A stretch of 64,000 nucleotides of DNA from Mytilus edulis (GCF_963676685.1 NC_092352.1:25191117-25255116), one strand, 5' to 3'; positions 1 to 11,464 are shown, numbered from the stretch's first letter. The notes: generated by a model not told the origin, from the sequence alone. Program-made: numbers and translations.

Positions 1-166
1 CGATCCACAAAAAAAGACTAAATTGTAAATATATTTTGTAAAACTGAGAGCGGTCTGCTTGTTTACCGTTAAATATTCCATGCTGACCTTTATATATCAT
101 GTGTTCCTAGTAGGGATCTTACTGAACGTACCCCGCTTCTCTTTTCATTAATGTTTGTTAACTTAC

Positions 167-228
167 CATTAAATGTACAGGACAAGTACAACAATGATTC
201 CTACAGGTATGGCTAGAATGATCAATAC
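167..228 (-). CDS. Gene 1, exon C: C-terminal membrane helix
   Basis: A 62-nt exon bounded by an AG acceptor and a GTAAGT donor. Read in phase 0 it gives VLIILAIPVGIIVVLVLYI, then TAA (169-171) and two more bases before the donor. The peptide is long and hydrophobic enough to cross a membrane once. The same exon is found at 9921-9975, 38198-38252, 49524-49585 and 56108-56162. It matches the copy at 49524 in length (62 nt), where the last full codon is TCA instead of TAA. Since the stop is at the very end, the product would be a tail-anchored protein with almost nothing beyond the helix. The rest of the gene's 3' UTR lies left of the window. Splicing is inferred, not observed. Confidence 0.55.
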
Positions 229-484
229 CTTTGTATGTGTCAAGGAAATAATCAACAAATTGTATGAAATGATAGTCACAGGGAAACTACATACAGATAG
301 CAACCAATATTCTCAATAAAACATTCCGTCTAATAGTTTGTACACTTTATATTATCTGTAAAGAATACAGCATTAGTTGAAAGTTTTTTTTAATATAACT
401 CCAGCTTCAACAAAAAGTTTTAAAACTAATTCATTTAACCCATTTTCATTCCGAATTATAAAAAAAAACACAATTAGACCGTGA

Positions 485-1040
485 AAGATATCAGTGTGTA
501 CGCCAGATGCGCGTTTCGTCTACAAAACACTCACCAGTAACGCTTGTCGCAATAAGTTAACATGTAAAATAAAGAACGAATGAATCTTTGGGTACGTAAA
601 ATTGCTACAAATTTCTCGTACCAGATAATTTATCGATTTCCGTTCTGTACTGTCATCTCTTGATTTCCAATGACTCTTATAAAAAAAATAAGTATATACA
701 CTTATTCAATTTACACACACTTATGAAAAATAAAGCAGCCCATAATGGAAAACTTACAAGTGCTTTCTACGTATAATTTTTACATTATATTTTATATTTT
801 TCGACATTTTCCTCCAAATTCATTTGAATGATAACCAAAGGATACGACTAGTGCCATCAGTAGTATTTTACAACATGGACATCTGCAACCCTGCAAAAAA
901 TGAAATAGATAAATTTATTAACCATTCTAATGAGAATAAAAACTCATCAAATATACCAGAATTATAGCTGTGTACGTCAGACGTGCGTTCAGTCCAGAAT
1001 AGACTCATCAGTGACTCTCGAAATTTAAGGTAAGAAAATT
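485..1040 (-). repeat. Two fragments of a dispersed repeat with the gcgcgtttcgtctac motif
   Basis: Positions about 489-550 and 968-1022 each carry a diverged fragment of the repeat that is better preserved at 27000-27180, 29180-29370, 29595-29830, 39465-39610 and 54110-54845 (core 'cagatgcgcgtttcgtctac' then 'actcaccagtaacgc'). They lie in the intron region between exons A and C of gene 1. No coding content is seen. Confidence 0.5.
792..890 (-). CDS. Gene 1, exon A: Cys-rich tail with short hydrophobic run
   Basis: A strong acceptor (pyrimidine-rich run then TTTTGCAG) precedes a phase-0 reading frame GCRCPCCKILLMALVVSF that continues for 14 residues to TAA at 792-794. The HEPN-like exon at 2551-3141 ends in phase 0, so joining gives a 229-residue protein. 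The exon has recognisable relatives at 10881-10940, 40166-40333, 49777-49839 and 57209-57361, sharing a basic/Cys start, a hydrophobic run and VSF or VSL. Here the hydrophobic run is only about 11 residues, short for a full membrane span; the three nearby cysteines could be acylated (inference). It is probably an alternative last exon to exon C. Confidence 0.5.
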   Translation of the reverse strand, partial: GCRCPCCKILLMALVVSFGYHSNEFGGKCRKI

Positions 1041-1989
1041 CCGATAGGTATTGACTGATCTGAGAGATAGAGTCATAAACATAAACTGCGTACATGCCCA
1101 TTCAAGGTGAGGATTGGTTTAATTGCCTTTTCCTTGTTCAAAACCTCGTACGTTACGTTAAAAGTTAGGAAAAATCACCGAATCTACCCCCGACTAAATC
1201 TTAGTTTGAAACTTTAAAAGTTCACTTTATAATGAACAGTGGCAAAACAAAAATCCATGTTTAAACAAAATCATTACCATGTAATTATTATATTTGATGT
1301 GTAGAACATTGATCATATTCATAAGTAAAAGTTATCTTTTGCAGTAATTACTAAATTTTGTAAAAGTGCAGACATCACCTACTTATAAAAGAACAGACTC
1401 TATTTGTCTTAGCACTTCAAAGGTTTCTGGTTTATATTATTACTAACACATTTTTTAAATAACAATATATCATTCCCTCATATTAAGAAGGTGGAATCCT
1501 CACTAGAGGGGATGTCTGAGTCAGCTTAAGATGTATAAATGATCATTACTGCATTACAAATTAGACTGGTTGGATTTTCCAGTATTCTATACACTCTTTA
1601 GATTAAAACACCAATGCTACATTTCACATAATGGATGTTAAGTAGCATTAGTGAAAGAAAAACTTCCATGATGCCCTTTTCACTGAAGGTTGTTAAACTC
1701 TTCTGCACATCATTTAAACTCTTATCTATTGAAATATGCCAATTATTTTTTTCACTTGAATTTTAGAAGTCATCATTCAGTAAAGCCACCTTTATTTGCA
1801 TTACTAACTTCGGCCAAAAGGAATAGAAAAACCTTTAAAAAATGTGTCTGCCTATCATGAAAGTTTTTTTTTTTTAAATCGGCCTCTACGATCAGTGGTC
1901 AAAGATGTGGGTTGAACGTCTTGTTTCAGTATTTCATTTTTAAACTAGCTTCCATAAAGATATCAAGAGGAATTAGGATGACAATTTCT

Positions 1990-2395
1990 TACTCGTATCT
2001 TTTCTCTTTCTATCCCATCGAACAAGAGATAAAGGATACAACAGATACAGTTAAGTCGGCCTTATATCTTGACTTACATCTAGAAATTGACAATGAAGGT
2101 CGGTTGAAAACAAAACTTTACGACAAAAGAGATGATTTCAGCTATCCAATTGTGAACTTTTCATTTCTAAGTAGCAACATCCAGCATCACCTACATACGG
2201 GGTATATATCTCCCAATTGATACGATATTTCCTATCATGATTTTCTTGATAGAGGGTTGCTGCTAACAAGGAAGCTATTAAACCAAGAGTTCCAAATGGT
2301 GAAGTTGAAATCATCACAGGCGTTGTCAGTTTGTTTTCGATTTATGAGTTTGACTGTCCCTCTGGTTTCTTTCGTCCTTCTTTTAATATCGTATT
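1990..2395 (+). mobile_element. Truncated, internally deleted reverse-transcriptase retroelement (family A)
   Basis: The translation at about 2010-2330 contains EIKDTTDTVKSALYLDLHLE and YDKRDDFSYPIVNFSFLSSN, the segment downstream of the YIDD catalytic motif that is intact at 52052-52639. A stop breaks the frame at about 2218, after which the LLLTRKLLNQEFQMVKLKSS stretch resumes. At about 2317 the sequence jumps from RT coding directly to the family's 3' tail (ggcgttgtcagtttgttttc), skipping about 350 bases present in the 52-kb copy. A dead insertion in an intron of gene 1. Penelope-like affiliation rests on motif memory only. Confidence 0.75.
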
Positions 2396-2550
2396 TATCT
2401 GGGATACTCACAGAATAATTACAACATAGCAGATAAGAATGATGTTTGGTTTTATAATTCATTTGTATAACGGTTTTGAAAATTGCGACGGCAAAATATT
2501 TTCAACTTTTTTTATTCACAAATTTGATGAAAATATTTAAAGTATATTAC

Positions 2551-3141
2551 CCTGTCATCCAAAGCAGTAGGAGTAGGTGTGCGGTTTACTCTTATTTTCT
2601 TTATTCTATCTATTTGCTGCTGTGTCACACCTAGGACCATCAAACTGTCTGTAGTGGTATTCCATTTGGTCTGAAATTCACTGTACGGAACTATTCCTGT
2701 TCTTATGTCCTGCATCTCCTGATTGAACACATTCAGTCTCTTCAATGCTTCCATGTTCAACCCATTTAACATTGAGAATTCGATTATAAGGAAGCATATA
2801 ACATTCAGATTAAGATTCCGAAATTTTTTGCATGTTGTAACAACATTACAAATACAAACTGGCTTCGTGCAAACATTTTTTTCTTCGTCTTTATACAAGA
2901 AGCTCCATTGCCTTTGGGTCAGAGTTGCCTTTATTGGGTATGTACAGTTAGCATGCAATGAACAGCATGGCGATTTGACACGAAAACAGTGTACGATGCG
3001 ATGTTTGTTTGTTTCTAGAAATTGGTAGATCGATACTTTATTTGCTCGCAGATGGTTGTCCAGAATTTTTTCACACGTTGGATATACTAAACGAGTTAGA
3101 AGTTCATTCAGACGCTCGTAATTTTCCGTTCCTGATGACAT
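2551..3141 (-). CDS. Gene 1, main exon: HEPN-like (DZIP3-type) Cys-containing domain
   Basis: A 197-codon exon, all open, starting at ATG 3141. An in-frame upstream ATG at 3201 is rejected because an AAAG acceptor lies just before 3141, as in genes 2 and 3. It ends with a GTAATA donor after ...TALDDR in phase 0. Visible motifs: FLETNKHRIVHCFRV (41-55), CC at 59-60, C66, W79, then C91-x4-C96-x-C98, a hydrophobic helix at about 112-122, and a C-terminal F156-x3-W160 followed by LMVLGV. This order resembles the HEPN-like domain annotated in mollusc DZIP3-like proteins. The usual HEPN R-x4-6-H motif is replaced here by FNQEMQ. The six Cys could bind metal (inference). Downstream exons A and C supply C-terminal hydrophobic tails. 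Molecular function is unknown; HEPN families often act in RNA-related defence. Confidence 0.7.
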
Positions 3142-3816
3142 CTTTCTTTGAATCGAAAAAAAGAACATAAAACAATAATTACATAAGTATGGGTATTGCA
3201 TTTATACTGTAAAAAATAGCTCTTTTAAAACTATTATATATACTGCAAATAATGAGTTTAGACTTATGTTAACTATTAGTATGTATGAGTGTTTTCTATG
3301 TTAAACAAACGGAAGCAAAATGTATAACTTACAGGGTTATTTTCTGTAATGGTCTCATACTAATTTCACTTTCAGTATTGCACAAGATTGTGGCTTCCTG
3401 TACCGATCGAGATATTAAGTTTAAAAAAATGTAAAAAACGGCATATCTTTATCAGCAGATTATCTCCCTTGAGTTTTATTTCAAACAATGCAAAAATTCA
3501 TGATACGGTTAAGTCCTTTTTCCAAACTATACATTTTGTAATTCCACTGCTCAAAATTAGAAGGAAGATGTTTGTGCTAAAAATTGTTTAAGCAAGTCAT
3601 ATGTGTATGTGTCTATTTTCTATATATAAAATCTCGATATTGGTTGTCTTAGTCGTTATTTAGTAGGTTTTGTTTGTCATTAAAACATTTTGGCTGATGA
3701 TAAATGTTTGATAGTCTGTAAAACTCGTTCAATTTATCCGTTAATTCATATTTTAAATCATATGTTACTTTGAAATTGTACAATATATTAATATATATAT
3801 TTTTGAAAAAACATAC

Positions 3817-3940
3817 CTTTTATAATTTGGTCAATATTTCAAAAACATTAAAATTACCTGATATTATAAATAACTTGACCTTTTTCATTTCGGTTATATG
3901 TGTGTTAGACTTACCAAGCGATCCATATTAGTGAATCTTT
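3817..3940 (-). promoter_or_regulatory. Gene 1 putative promoter and first-exon donor
   Basis: On the minus strand the order is an imperfect palindrome (3920-3937), AGGTCA (3876-3881), a TATA-like TTATTTATAAT (about 3863-3874), then an AAAG/GTATGT donor at 3817. The same block, in the same order, precedes genes 2 and 3. It suggests a TATA promoter with a very short noncoding first exon spliced to the acceptor just before ATG 3141. No transcript start is visible from sequence alone. Confidence 0.4.
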
Positions 3941-4156
3941 ATTGTTTTCATTGTTGTACTTAAATTTGTACACTCAGAATAAAGTTAAATTAATTTGGCG
4001 TAACAGTGCATTGTCATATCGTTATTTCGACTTCGTTACTGTTTACTTGTGTTTACTTTTAGTATATGTCTCTATTAAAATCGAATGTGGTATGCAAATG
4101 GGCGATCTCACGAATATTATGAAAACAACCATAGCATATGGAAATGCATTAGAAAA

Positions 4157-4159
<3 letters not shown>

Positions 4160-4190
<31 letters not shown>
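4160..4190. repeat. (TA)n microsatellite
   Basis: About 15 uninterrupted TA units. Confidence 0.95.
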
Positions 4191-4193
<3 letters not shown>

Positions 4194-4199
4194 GCTTAT

Positions 4200-5049
4200 T
4201 GAATATAACAAATTGAATATCTGTAAAAAAAAATATAATAATGATATAATATGTATAAAAAACCATATATCCTTTGAATTGTTTCTCGAATGATGTGTTA
4301 TAGCGACTTCAATTTTTTTCTAATTGAAATATAAAAATTATATGGGGTCACCGAATTCTTTGAATAAATATTTCAAGTGTTTTAAGTTCATTGATTCAAA
4401 ATTGTGTTTCTTAAAGACCCCATTTGAATAGTCAAAATCAATTCAATATGTCATTTTATTGTATACCACTTTAAATTTTGTAAGACTAAAACGAAAATTT
4501 CATCATCATAACATAGTTTATGATATCCAAAGTGCATGCGAAAAATTTCATAAAATATCTTGTAATCAAACAGCTGATCTGTTACCGTGAGCATACGTAT
4601 TCATTTGTGCAAAATATTACAATCTTTTTACCTTTGATCTACATAGATATAGGAAGATATCGTAGTTTATAAATGTTAGGTATACGTCAAATCCGGTAGC
4701 ATTTGACACAAGAAAGAATATCAAGAGAGCAAACCCGTTAATAATTACTGGTGGACGATGGGGAGTATTTTGGTATTGAAATGATTTATAACAATCCTTT
4801 CTAAAATAGTCAGTGAATACATTTTGAATTATAAAGAATCTAAGGTTTCAACTCCCTCAGGCAAAGTTGGCCTTCGACGGATTTTTTTTTATTTTAGTGG
4901 GGTTTTTTTTGTCAAATAGCTTCAATTGTTTTTGGTTCTTATATATCCTTTGTTTTCAATTACTTGACCTTGAGCGCTTTTGTCGAAGGTAAATCTAGAA
5001 ATGTGCTTCGGTCGTGTGAAATCTTCAGACATTATTAGATTATCAATCT
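4200..5049. other. No gene seen
   Basis: AT-rich intergenic DNA with several homopolymer runs. No splice-bounded open frame and no repeat that I recognise elsewhere in the window. Confidence 0.6.
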
Positions 5050-5745
5050 GTCATATCGACGGAAGAACTTGTGAATTGATGTCGACTGCAGAAATTATAA
5101 GGTGATATCGACAGTAAAACGTGGGTAGTGATGTCATCTGTAGAATTTGTGATGTAATGTCAAGAATAGAACTTGTGAAGAGATGTCGACAGTAGAACAT
5201 GTGAGATGATGTCGTCAGTAGAACCTGTGCAGTGATTTCGACAGTAGAACTTTTGAAGGATTGTTGACAGTAAAACACGGCAGTGATGTCAACAGTAAAA
5301 CGTGTGAAGTGATGTCAACTGTAGAATTTGTGAAGTGATTTCAACTGTAGAAAGTGTGAAGTGATTTCAACTGTAGAATTTGTGACGTGATTTCAACTGT
5401 AGAAACTGTGAGAAGATGTCGGCATTAAAACGTGCGAAGTGATTTCAATGATAGAACTTATGAAGAGATGTCGATAGTAGAACTTGTTAAGTAATGTCGA
5501 AGTAGAACGTGTGAAGTGATGTCGACAGTAGAACTTTTGAAGTGATGTCGACGGTAGAAGAGGGGTGAAAGATATTAGAGGAACAGTCAAACTCATATAT
5601 CGAAAACAAGCTGACAACACCATAGCTAAAAAAGAAAAAGACACACAGACAAATAATAGAACACAATACACAACATGTGAAGTAATGTCTACAGTAGAAC
5701 GTGTGAAGCGATGTCGACAGAAGAGGATGTGAAGTGATGACCGCC
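5050..5745. repeat. 26-bp minisatellite, interrupted by a retroelement tail
   Basis: About 20 units of roughly 26 bp, with a consensus like gatgtcgacagtagaacttg followed by tgaagt, run from 5050 to 5559 and resume at 5674-5745. Variants with 'atttcaactgtagaa' cluster at 5330-5410, showing local homogenisation. The open frames across it are by-products of the repeat and are not genes. Confidence 0.9.
5559..5673 (-). mobile_element. 3' tail of retroelement family A inserted in the minisatellite
   Basis: The reverse complement matches the terminal part of the tails at 30070-30185 and 52830-52945 (atggtgttgtcagc..., tatgagtttgactgttcctc, ending in tttcacccctct). Only about 115 bp are present, so the copy is heavily 5'-truncated. 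Minisatellite units continue on both sides. Confidence 0.75.
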
Positions 5746-6423
5746 TTATGCTTTCTCATATCCCTATAGATATTAGTAAGATTTACTCACGTACTCATCT
5801 CCCGTCGTAAAACAACATTTTTCAGCACATGTCATTTGGCCTTTCGGCATGCTTCAACATTATGTTTTGAGCATTTTTAATGAAAATTAATCTTTAAAAG
5901 TTTTAGGACGCATTATATTTATAAATTTATTTTCACTTTTTTAATGTGAGCATCTACATTTTTAAAATAATACATTACGAATCTATTTTGAGTATGTGAA
6001 AAATCCTAACAAACAAAGATGGCTGTATTATTGGAAATTTAATAATGATTTGTATTGACTGCAATATATGTAGCAAGAAATCCATCCGACCTTTAGATAA
6101 TCTAAAAGCTAATATATGTTTGACCATCTGGACTTTTTGAATTGTAAGTATTTCACCATTTATTTTTAGAGATGAAAAATGCCTTTCGAAACGACAAATC
6201 CATATTATTCAACACCATATATTTTAATGGTATAACATATTACACCCCCGATCAATAGGCATTGAAGGAGATATTGGGTTGAGTAAAAAAAGTAAACAGC
6301 AACAAAATAAAACAAGAAATCAATTAAGTTTAAAAGAGTATCGCTCTTTATAAAATCGAACCAAAATATTGTATTAAATAACATTTACTGATATCAAAAT
6401 TGTGTTTTGAGGTATTGTTATAT
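5745..6423. other. No gene seen
   Basis: AT-rich DNA with no convincing open frame or recognised repeat. Confidence 0.6.
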
Positions 6424-6512
6424 TTTTGTTCACCTCAATTCAAATCTACACACTTTTTGTTCACCTCAATTCAAATCTACACAGTTTTTGTTCAACTCAA
6501 TGAAAATCTACA
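6424..6512. repeat. Three direct copies of a ~31-bp unit
   Basis: The unit tttttgttcacctcaattca plus aatctacaca occurs twice identically and a third time with a few changes, head to tail. Confidence 0.9.
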
Positions 6513-6714
6513 AATATAAAAATTGAAAATATCATTTAAATATTGATACATATTGAAAAATAGATGAGGTAAATCAGAGAGCAATTCAAAATAATCTGAA
6601 ATGAGACATTTAATGATTACAACTTTGGAAACGCTGAAAATCAGACGAAAGAGCATCAAGACCTTCTAGAAACAATTTTATCGTATATTATAATAAAAAG
6701 TTATATAGCCTACA

Positions 6715-7640
6715 GCCGGTTATTGTTTATTTATTAGTACACATTGGTAGGAAATTATCCAATCAAATTGCATCTCGTTCTTATTTACAGATGTTAGAAT
6801 AATTGGCAAAAAATTGCAAAGTAATGCGTTAGCTTTGCTGCGGTTTCAGGATATACAATATTAAGACTCTATTTTTGGTTCGATAGAATCGTTTTATTGA
6901 TATAGGTAATGAATTGCATGTAGTTTGTTGCTATATAAGGAAATAAGACAACCTACATTTAAATGTTATAACTCTGATATAATGGTACTTTCTTGAAGGC
7001 GGTATTATTAAAATAGAAAAATACAACCACTTAAAATTGTATGCACAAGTGTCAATATTACAACGGGAAAATACTAAAACGGGCAATTGAAATAGATAAT
7101 AACATTCTAACTTTATTAGGACACTTTAGTAGGAGAGAATCCATCTTTTTTCAAATAACATTCCCACTTGTTTAAACTATCTTGACAAGTTTGTTTCGTG
7201 TGTTTATTGTTTTAACTCAATGTGCTGATCTTTATACCTTGTAAAAAGGTATAAAAAAAAAAGGATCTACTTACAATTCCGAAGCACTTGAGATCCCCGC
7301 CAATTTTTGGAAGTGATCGACAAAAGGAATGATTTTAACTTTCCAATCCTGACCTGATCATTTCTATGTTGCAACATTCCAGCAGCGTCTGTATGTATGG
7401 AGAATGTATCTCCCAGTTGATGTTTGTGTCTTTTAGCATGATTTACTTGATATAAGTTTGCTGATTAAGGGGTAATTATATTGAACCGTGCGTTCCAACT
7501 GATAAAGATGAAGAAATCCCTTCGAAGTGTTTACGATTTAATTGATCTTTACGGAAAATCTGTGTCACAGATGGCCATAGAAGTGTTGAGATTGTCGTAG
7601 TGACATTGCTGTTCCTTTTCCGCCACAGTTACATCATCGA
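6715..7640. repeat. Segmental-duplication block upstream of gene 1, with decayed RT copy
   Basis: Diverged but colinear with 18510-20420 and 45530-46830. Shared landmarks are 'atccaatcaaattgcatct' (6758), 'ggtactttcttgaaggcgg' (6984) and a decayed plus-strand RT fragment (about 7370-7620) that includes 'tatctcccagttgatg'. The three blocks stand at the same place relative to genes 1, 2 and 3, so they were copied with those genes. Confidence 0.7.
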
Positions 7641-8261
7641 TTGAGATTAATCACCGAATGTGTACTTTCATGTAGTGTTATACATACATGTAATACACTT
7701 GTGGTTGCACAAGGACATGCTTTTTCTTCGAGTGTTAAATGTCTTTGCGTTAAATTCCACTAGATGTGTACTTTTGATAATTTGTGTCCAGGAATACATC
7801 AGATATCTAAAGTTTCAATTTACTACAATAATTGCGCCTATATTTAGATTGTAATATTGTTTTGTTTTTTATTCTGAATGTGTCTATATTTCAAGTCGAT
7901 CTGTTGAGTCAGTCACTTTCAAAATTTATTTTAGTTTACAGCTTTTTTGTTATTGACAACCCTCCATATTCTTTATAACACGATCCTGTAATTCAGCTAT
8001 TTTCGTATGTTGTTATCTAGGAAATTTGTTTTTCGTTTATTGTGTTTAGCTTCAGGTTTTGTCATACCGAAACCTAAGCCAAACTATAATGATGTTACGC
8101 CATGTTGAAGGATGCACGGTGATTCATATATAGTCGACCTTAGTTTTCTTATTGGCACTCATACCACAGCTCCTTACTTGTTATGATAAATATCAATACT
8201 CTACATCATCACATAGTATACTTTATATACTTTACTGTACACCTAGTACATATTTAATTAG

Positions 8262-8402
8262 GGGCCAGCTGAAGGACGCCTCCGGGTGCGGGAATTTCTC
8301 GCTACATTGAAGACCTGTTGGTGACCTTCTGCTGTTGTTTTTTCTATGGTCGGGTTGTTGTCTCTTTGGCACATTCCCCATTTCCATTCTCAATTTTACC
8401 TA
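8262..8402 (+). mobile_element. 3' tail fragment of retroelement family B
   Basis: Contains the hallmark 'ggggccagctgaaggacgcc', 'gcgggaatttctcgctacat' and 'cgggttgttgtctctttggc' blocks found at the 3' end of the longer family B copy at 24235-25245. It is 5'-truncated, with no coding capacity. Confidence 0.75.
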
Positions 8403-8499
8403 ATAAAATAGCATATTTACTATCATGTGTAATTCAAATCTTTGAAAAGCCTTTCTCCCGATGTAGAAAAATTGCACTGTTTTAATAAGTAAGAAATAA

Positions 8500-8810
8500 A
8501 ATGCGAAGTTAAATTAAAAAAAATACAGAACTCCGAGGAAAAATTAAAACGTAAAGTCTCTGATAAAACGGAAAATATCCAAATTATACCAACGATCTGC
8601 GATGTACCCTTTCACGCAAAAATATCTCTTACGATAAAAATCAGGCTAAAATTTTCACTTTTGAACATTTCTTTTCGAGTATGATTTTTAATGAAATAAA
8701 GGTACCAAAAAACTTGATGCGACTGTCATAAAAGTGTGAGGTTTAGCTAGCTTAAACCAGGTTTTATCCACCCTTTTCGACATAAGTAAATGCCTGTACC
8801 AAGTTAGTTT
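8500..8810. repeat. Two dispersed-repeat fragments
   Basis: At 8520-8580 is a fragment with 'aactccgaggaaaaattaaaa', also present near 17500, 30400, 38580, 47000 and 55080. At 8712-8805 is a piece with 'gatgcgactgtcataaaag' and 'aaaccaggttttatccaccc', matched at 54930-55025 and, inverted, at 39270-39330. Confidence 0.6.
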
Positions 8811-9210
8811 TCCATCAATTTAATGTGTTTGAGCTTTGATAATTTGCCATTTTATAAGAGATTTTTCGTTTGGACAAGACAAGACAAGATAATTTATTAC
8901 AACTTAGGCACACGTATGGTGCTACAAGAGGATAACAATTATACATTAACAATTGGGGTGCAGTGTTTTTGTGATTTTAACTCGCACTGTCAAAATAATT
9001 TTTTAAACCTTAAAATTGAACTTAAACAGACATGGAAAAATCCATTTGTAAAAGGTCAATATATCTATTTATATGTATGTTGATGATTATATCGTGTTAT
9101 GTGACCGTCGGTTGTTTTCGGGGTCATCTCGATAGTTAGTTAGATGGCGTCTAGACTAAAATGCACATGACACGAAGCTACATATTATCGAGTCCATGCA
9201 CTGTTAATTG

Positions 9211-9497
9211 TTTATTTTAGACTTTTTAAAATTTGTATAAATGTTTTACATTGTTATAAATCTAATATGAGAATTTGAGTCAAATTGGTGAATTTTACAG
9301 CAAGTGTCTCTTTAAAAACAAATCTGAATTCTATATCAAACCGCATTTTCTAAATAAGACATTGTATTCAGCTGTTTATGCCACGGATAAAAGCAACAAG
9401 ATAGCATGCCCTTCTTAAGTCTTCCATTCTCAAATTAGTCGTGTTAATATAACGAGTCCACTGTTGCTGATGTTGATCTGCAGTCTCTCTTTCTGTA
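9211..9497 (-). other. Gene 2, 3' UTR exon
   Basis: After a TTATTTCTTAAAG acceptor, the minus-strand sequence is clearly related at the nucleotide level to 36330-36500 and 55350-55567, including 'cagtggactcg' and the 'ctgaattctata' block near its far end, but the reading frames do not agree among copies. It behaves as noncoding terminal exon. An AATAAA on the minus strand at 9211-9216 may be the polyadenylation signal. Confidence 0.5.
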
Positions 9498-9920
9498 CTT
9501 TAAGAAATAAATACGTTCATTAGTATGCATAATGCATCAAAAGGCAGAGTAACACACATTTTGAAAATAATATTTTTTTAAATTTTAGTATATTAAGTAG
9601 GCAAAACTAAAAGGAAAGGTTAATTTCAAATAGTCTGTTTGTCTGATATCTAACTGCTATTTTTTATCTTTTTGTACATAGTTCTGTTGAGATATCTGAC
9701 GATCTTGTTAGTTTAGGGTTTTACATTTTCGAATATATAAGCAATTTTCTCCTAAATAATTCCAAAATAAATGTTATTGAAATTCCAAGCAAAAAACACA
9801 GAACGATGACTGTTTAATTGACTTGACATTATAAAATTAATGCGAATGCCAAACTTTTATGAGAATATATTCATTTCCCACACTTTAACTATGAGATTTA
9901 TTAATTGTATGTTGACTTAC

Positions 9921-9975
9921 ATTATGAAGTGATGCCCAGTGTAATACCTATTGTAAGAACAACACAGAATACTAG
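9921..9975 (-). CDS. Gene 2, exon C: C-terminal membrane helix
   Basis: TACAG acceptor, 55 nt, GTAAGT donor. Phase 0 gives LVFCVVLTIGITLGITS then TAA (9922-9924), one base before the donor. The length equals that of exon C of genes 3 and 5; the GIPIG core has become LTIG. The hydrophobic helix would anchor the protein by its C-terminus. It joins in frame directly to the HEPN-like exon or through exon B at 10199-10261. Confidence 0.5.
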
Positions 9976-10198
9976 CTGTAAGTATTAAAGTTAAGGAAAT
10001 TGTAATTATAATGCATTGTATTGTCAAACAATATGATCATTTCAATGAGAAAAATATCCGCAAAGTTATCAAAGTTCAAGGTCGTTAAACAACTACAGAA
10101 CGGTCTTCGAAAGTTATCATAACACTAATTTATACATTGCGTAGGACTGTTATTTTTCTCTGATGAAATTATATTAGAGAGGATGGAAATAAACTTAC

Positions 10199-10261
10199 AA
10201 CGCCATTGCACATAAAGAAAACGACCAAAAGACCAACAGCAGTATACAAAACGCAAAGCTC
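10199..10261 (-). CDS. Gene 2, exon B: possible cassette hydrophobic exon
   Basis: GCAG acceptor, 63 nt, GTAAGT donor, phase 0 at both ends, reading ELCVLYTAVGLLVVFFMCNG plus one Val. That is a convincing single membrane segment. A related but out-of-phase 67-nt copy lies at 38977-39043 in broken gene 3; I do not find it in genes 1, 4 or 5. Inclusion before exon C would add a second helix. Splicing is inferred from the sites only. Confidence 0.4.
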
Positions 10262-10880
10262 CTGCTTCTTGAGTGGCACCCGTCGTGTTGCTTATGCAAG
10301 TACAAACCCAGTATATATTAGTTGAATTCGTTGGGTCAACGTCGGGCAAAAATAGGTCGGGATTGTAGTTACGACAATTGGAAAAAGAGAATGGAAATAG
10401 GGAATTGGTCGAACATAAGCCAATTAAAATAAACACACAAAATTAATATGTGAAATAATAACGGTCAACTCGTGATGGCGTATGTTAAGTTTTGAAATGT
10501 TATTGTGAATGCAACAGATATAAGAAGGCTAATAAGATATTATTTAACTAAAACCAATTCGAGCATTGACATGTTACGCAACGCTCTTCTTCGACAGACA
10601 ATGACCCTACTGCTTCAAATAATAGATGGCACATTGCATACAGAACAAGACACGAAAAACGCCATAACAGCCGTTTCTGTTTTCTTTCCGAAGCAAAAAT
10701 CTGTCATTGTTTTAATTACTGAGGACTTTCATAAATATTCTATAGTATTTACACGAACTTATTCCATTAATTTCCATTGACTTCCTAAATACAAAACTAC
10801 CCAAGCACGATTCATATAAGAGCTTTCTAAGTATTTTTTACATGGCATTTTATCTTTATATTAACTGCTTTCCTCACAAT

Positions 10881-10940
10881 TCATGTAAAGGATACGGCAC
10901 TTATCGATAGAAGTATTGTATAACATACATTTCTGCACTC
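10881..10940 (-). CDS. Gene 2, exon A: short hydrophobic alternative tail
   Basis: TTTTGCAG acceptor, then phase-0 ECRNVCYTILLSISAVSFT and TGA at 10881-10883. It aligns with exon A of gene 1 (GCRCPCCKILLMALVVSF). The hydrophobic run is about 12 residues. It joins in frame to the HEPN-like exon at 14283-14873, giving a protein of about 216 residues. Confidence 0.5.
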   Translation of the reverse strand, partial: ECRNVCYTILLSISAVSFT

Positions 10941-11464
10941 CTGCAAAACAGAAAAAGCTAAATTAATAAACTATCATAACATATTGAACAAATCAGTAAG
11001 AGTCCTATTCTTAAATTTTGTTAAGACACGTTCAAGAAAAGCACTTAGTTACTACCTACTTAACAGAGCAAAAACTCGTACTTTCAGTTTAAGGTCTGGA
11101 GAAAAACTTTAATTTCAGTATTAAAACTTTAAAATCAAAAGTATGAGTAAATCTATGATTTTAAAATTGTAAACATTGATTTTTTTTAAATCCAAGTTTT
11201 TAGACTTTGTATCATTGTCATATTGTTTAGGGTTTTTTTTTTTGTTACTTATTCTGACATCGGACTTCTTTTAACTGAGTTTTACTGTGCGTGTTGCTGT
11301 GCGTTTGTTTTTTCTACATGGGCTTGAGGAATAGGGGGAGAGTTGAGATCTCAAAAACATGTGTAACCCCGCCGCATTTGTGCGCCTGTCCCAAACCAGG
11401 AGTCTCTGGCCTAATTAGTCTTGTATGATTTTGAATTATAGTTTCTTTTGTATATTTCGGAGTT

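Noticed and set aside
2723-3028. Plus-strand open frame opposite the gene 1 main exon, and its twin at 14455-14760
   Set aside because: Shadow frames of conserved coding sequence on the other strand; they are similar only because the sense genes are.
3142-3201. Upstream in-frame ATG extending the gene 1 main exon by 20 residues
   Set aside because: An acceptor lies four bases before ATG 3141 at the same place as in genes 2 and 3; the extension is not shared with them and reads as intron.
5051-5759. Overlapping minus-strand frames of 75-92 codons
   Set aside because: Produced by the 26-bp minisatellite; repetitive peptides with no independent support.
10505-10780. 91-codon plus-strand frame near gene 2
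   Set aside because: The equivalent stretches in genes 3 and 5 (about 40020-40170 and 56560-56620) align at the DNA level without keeping the frame.
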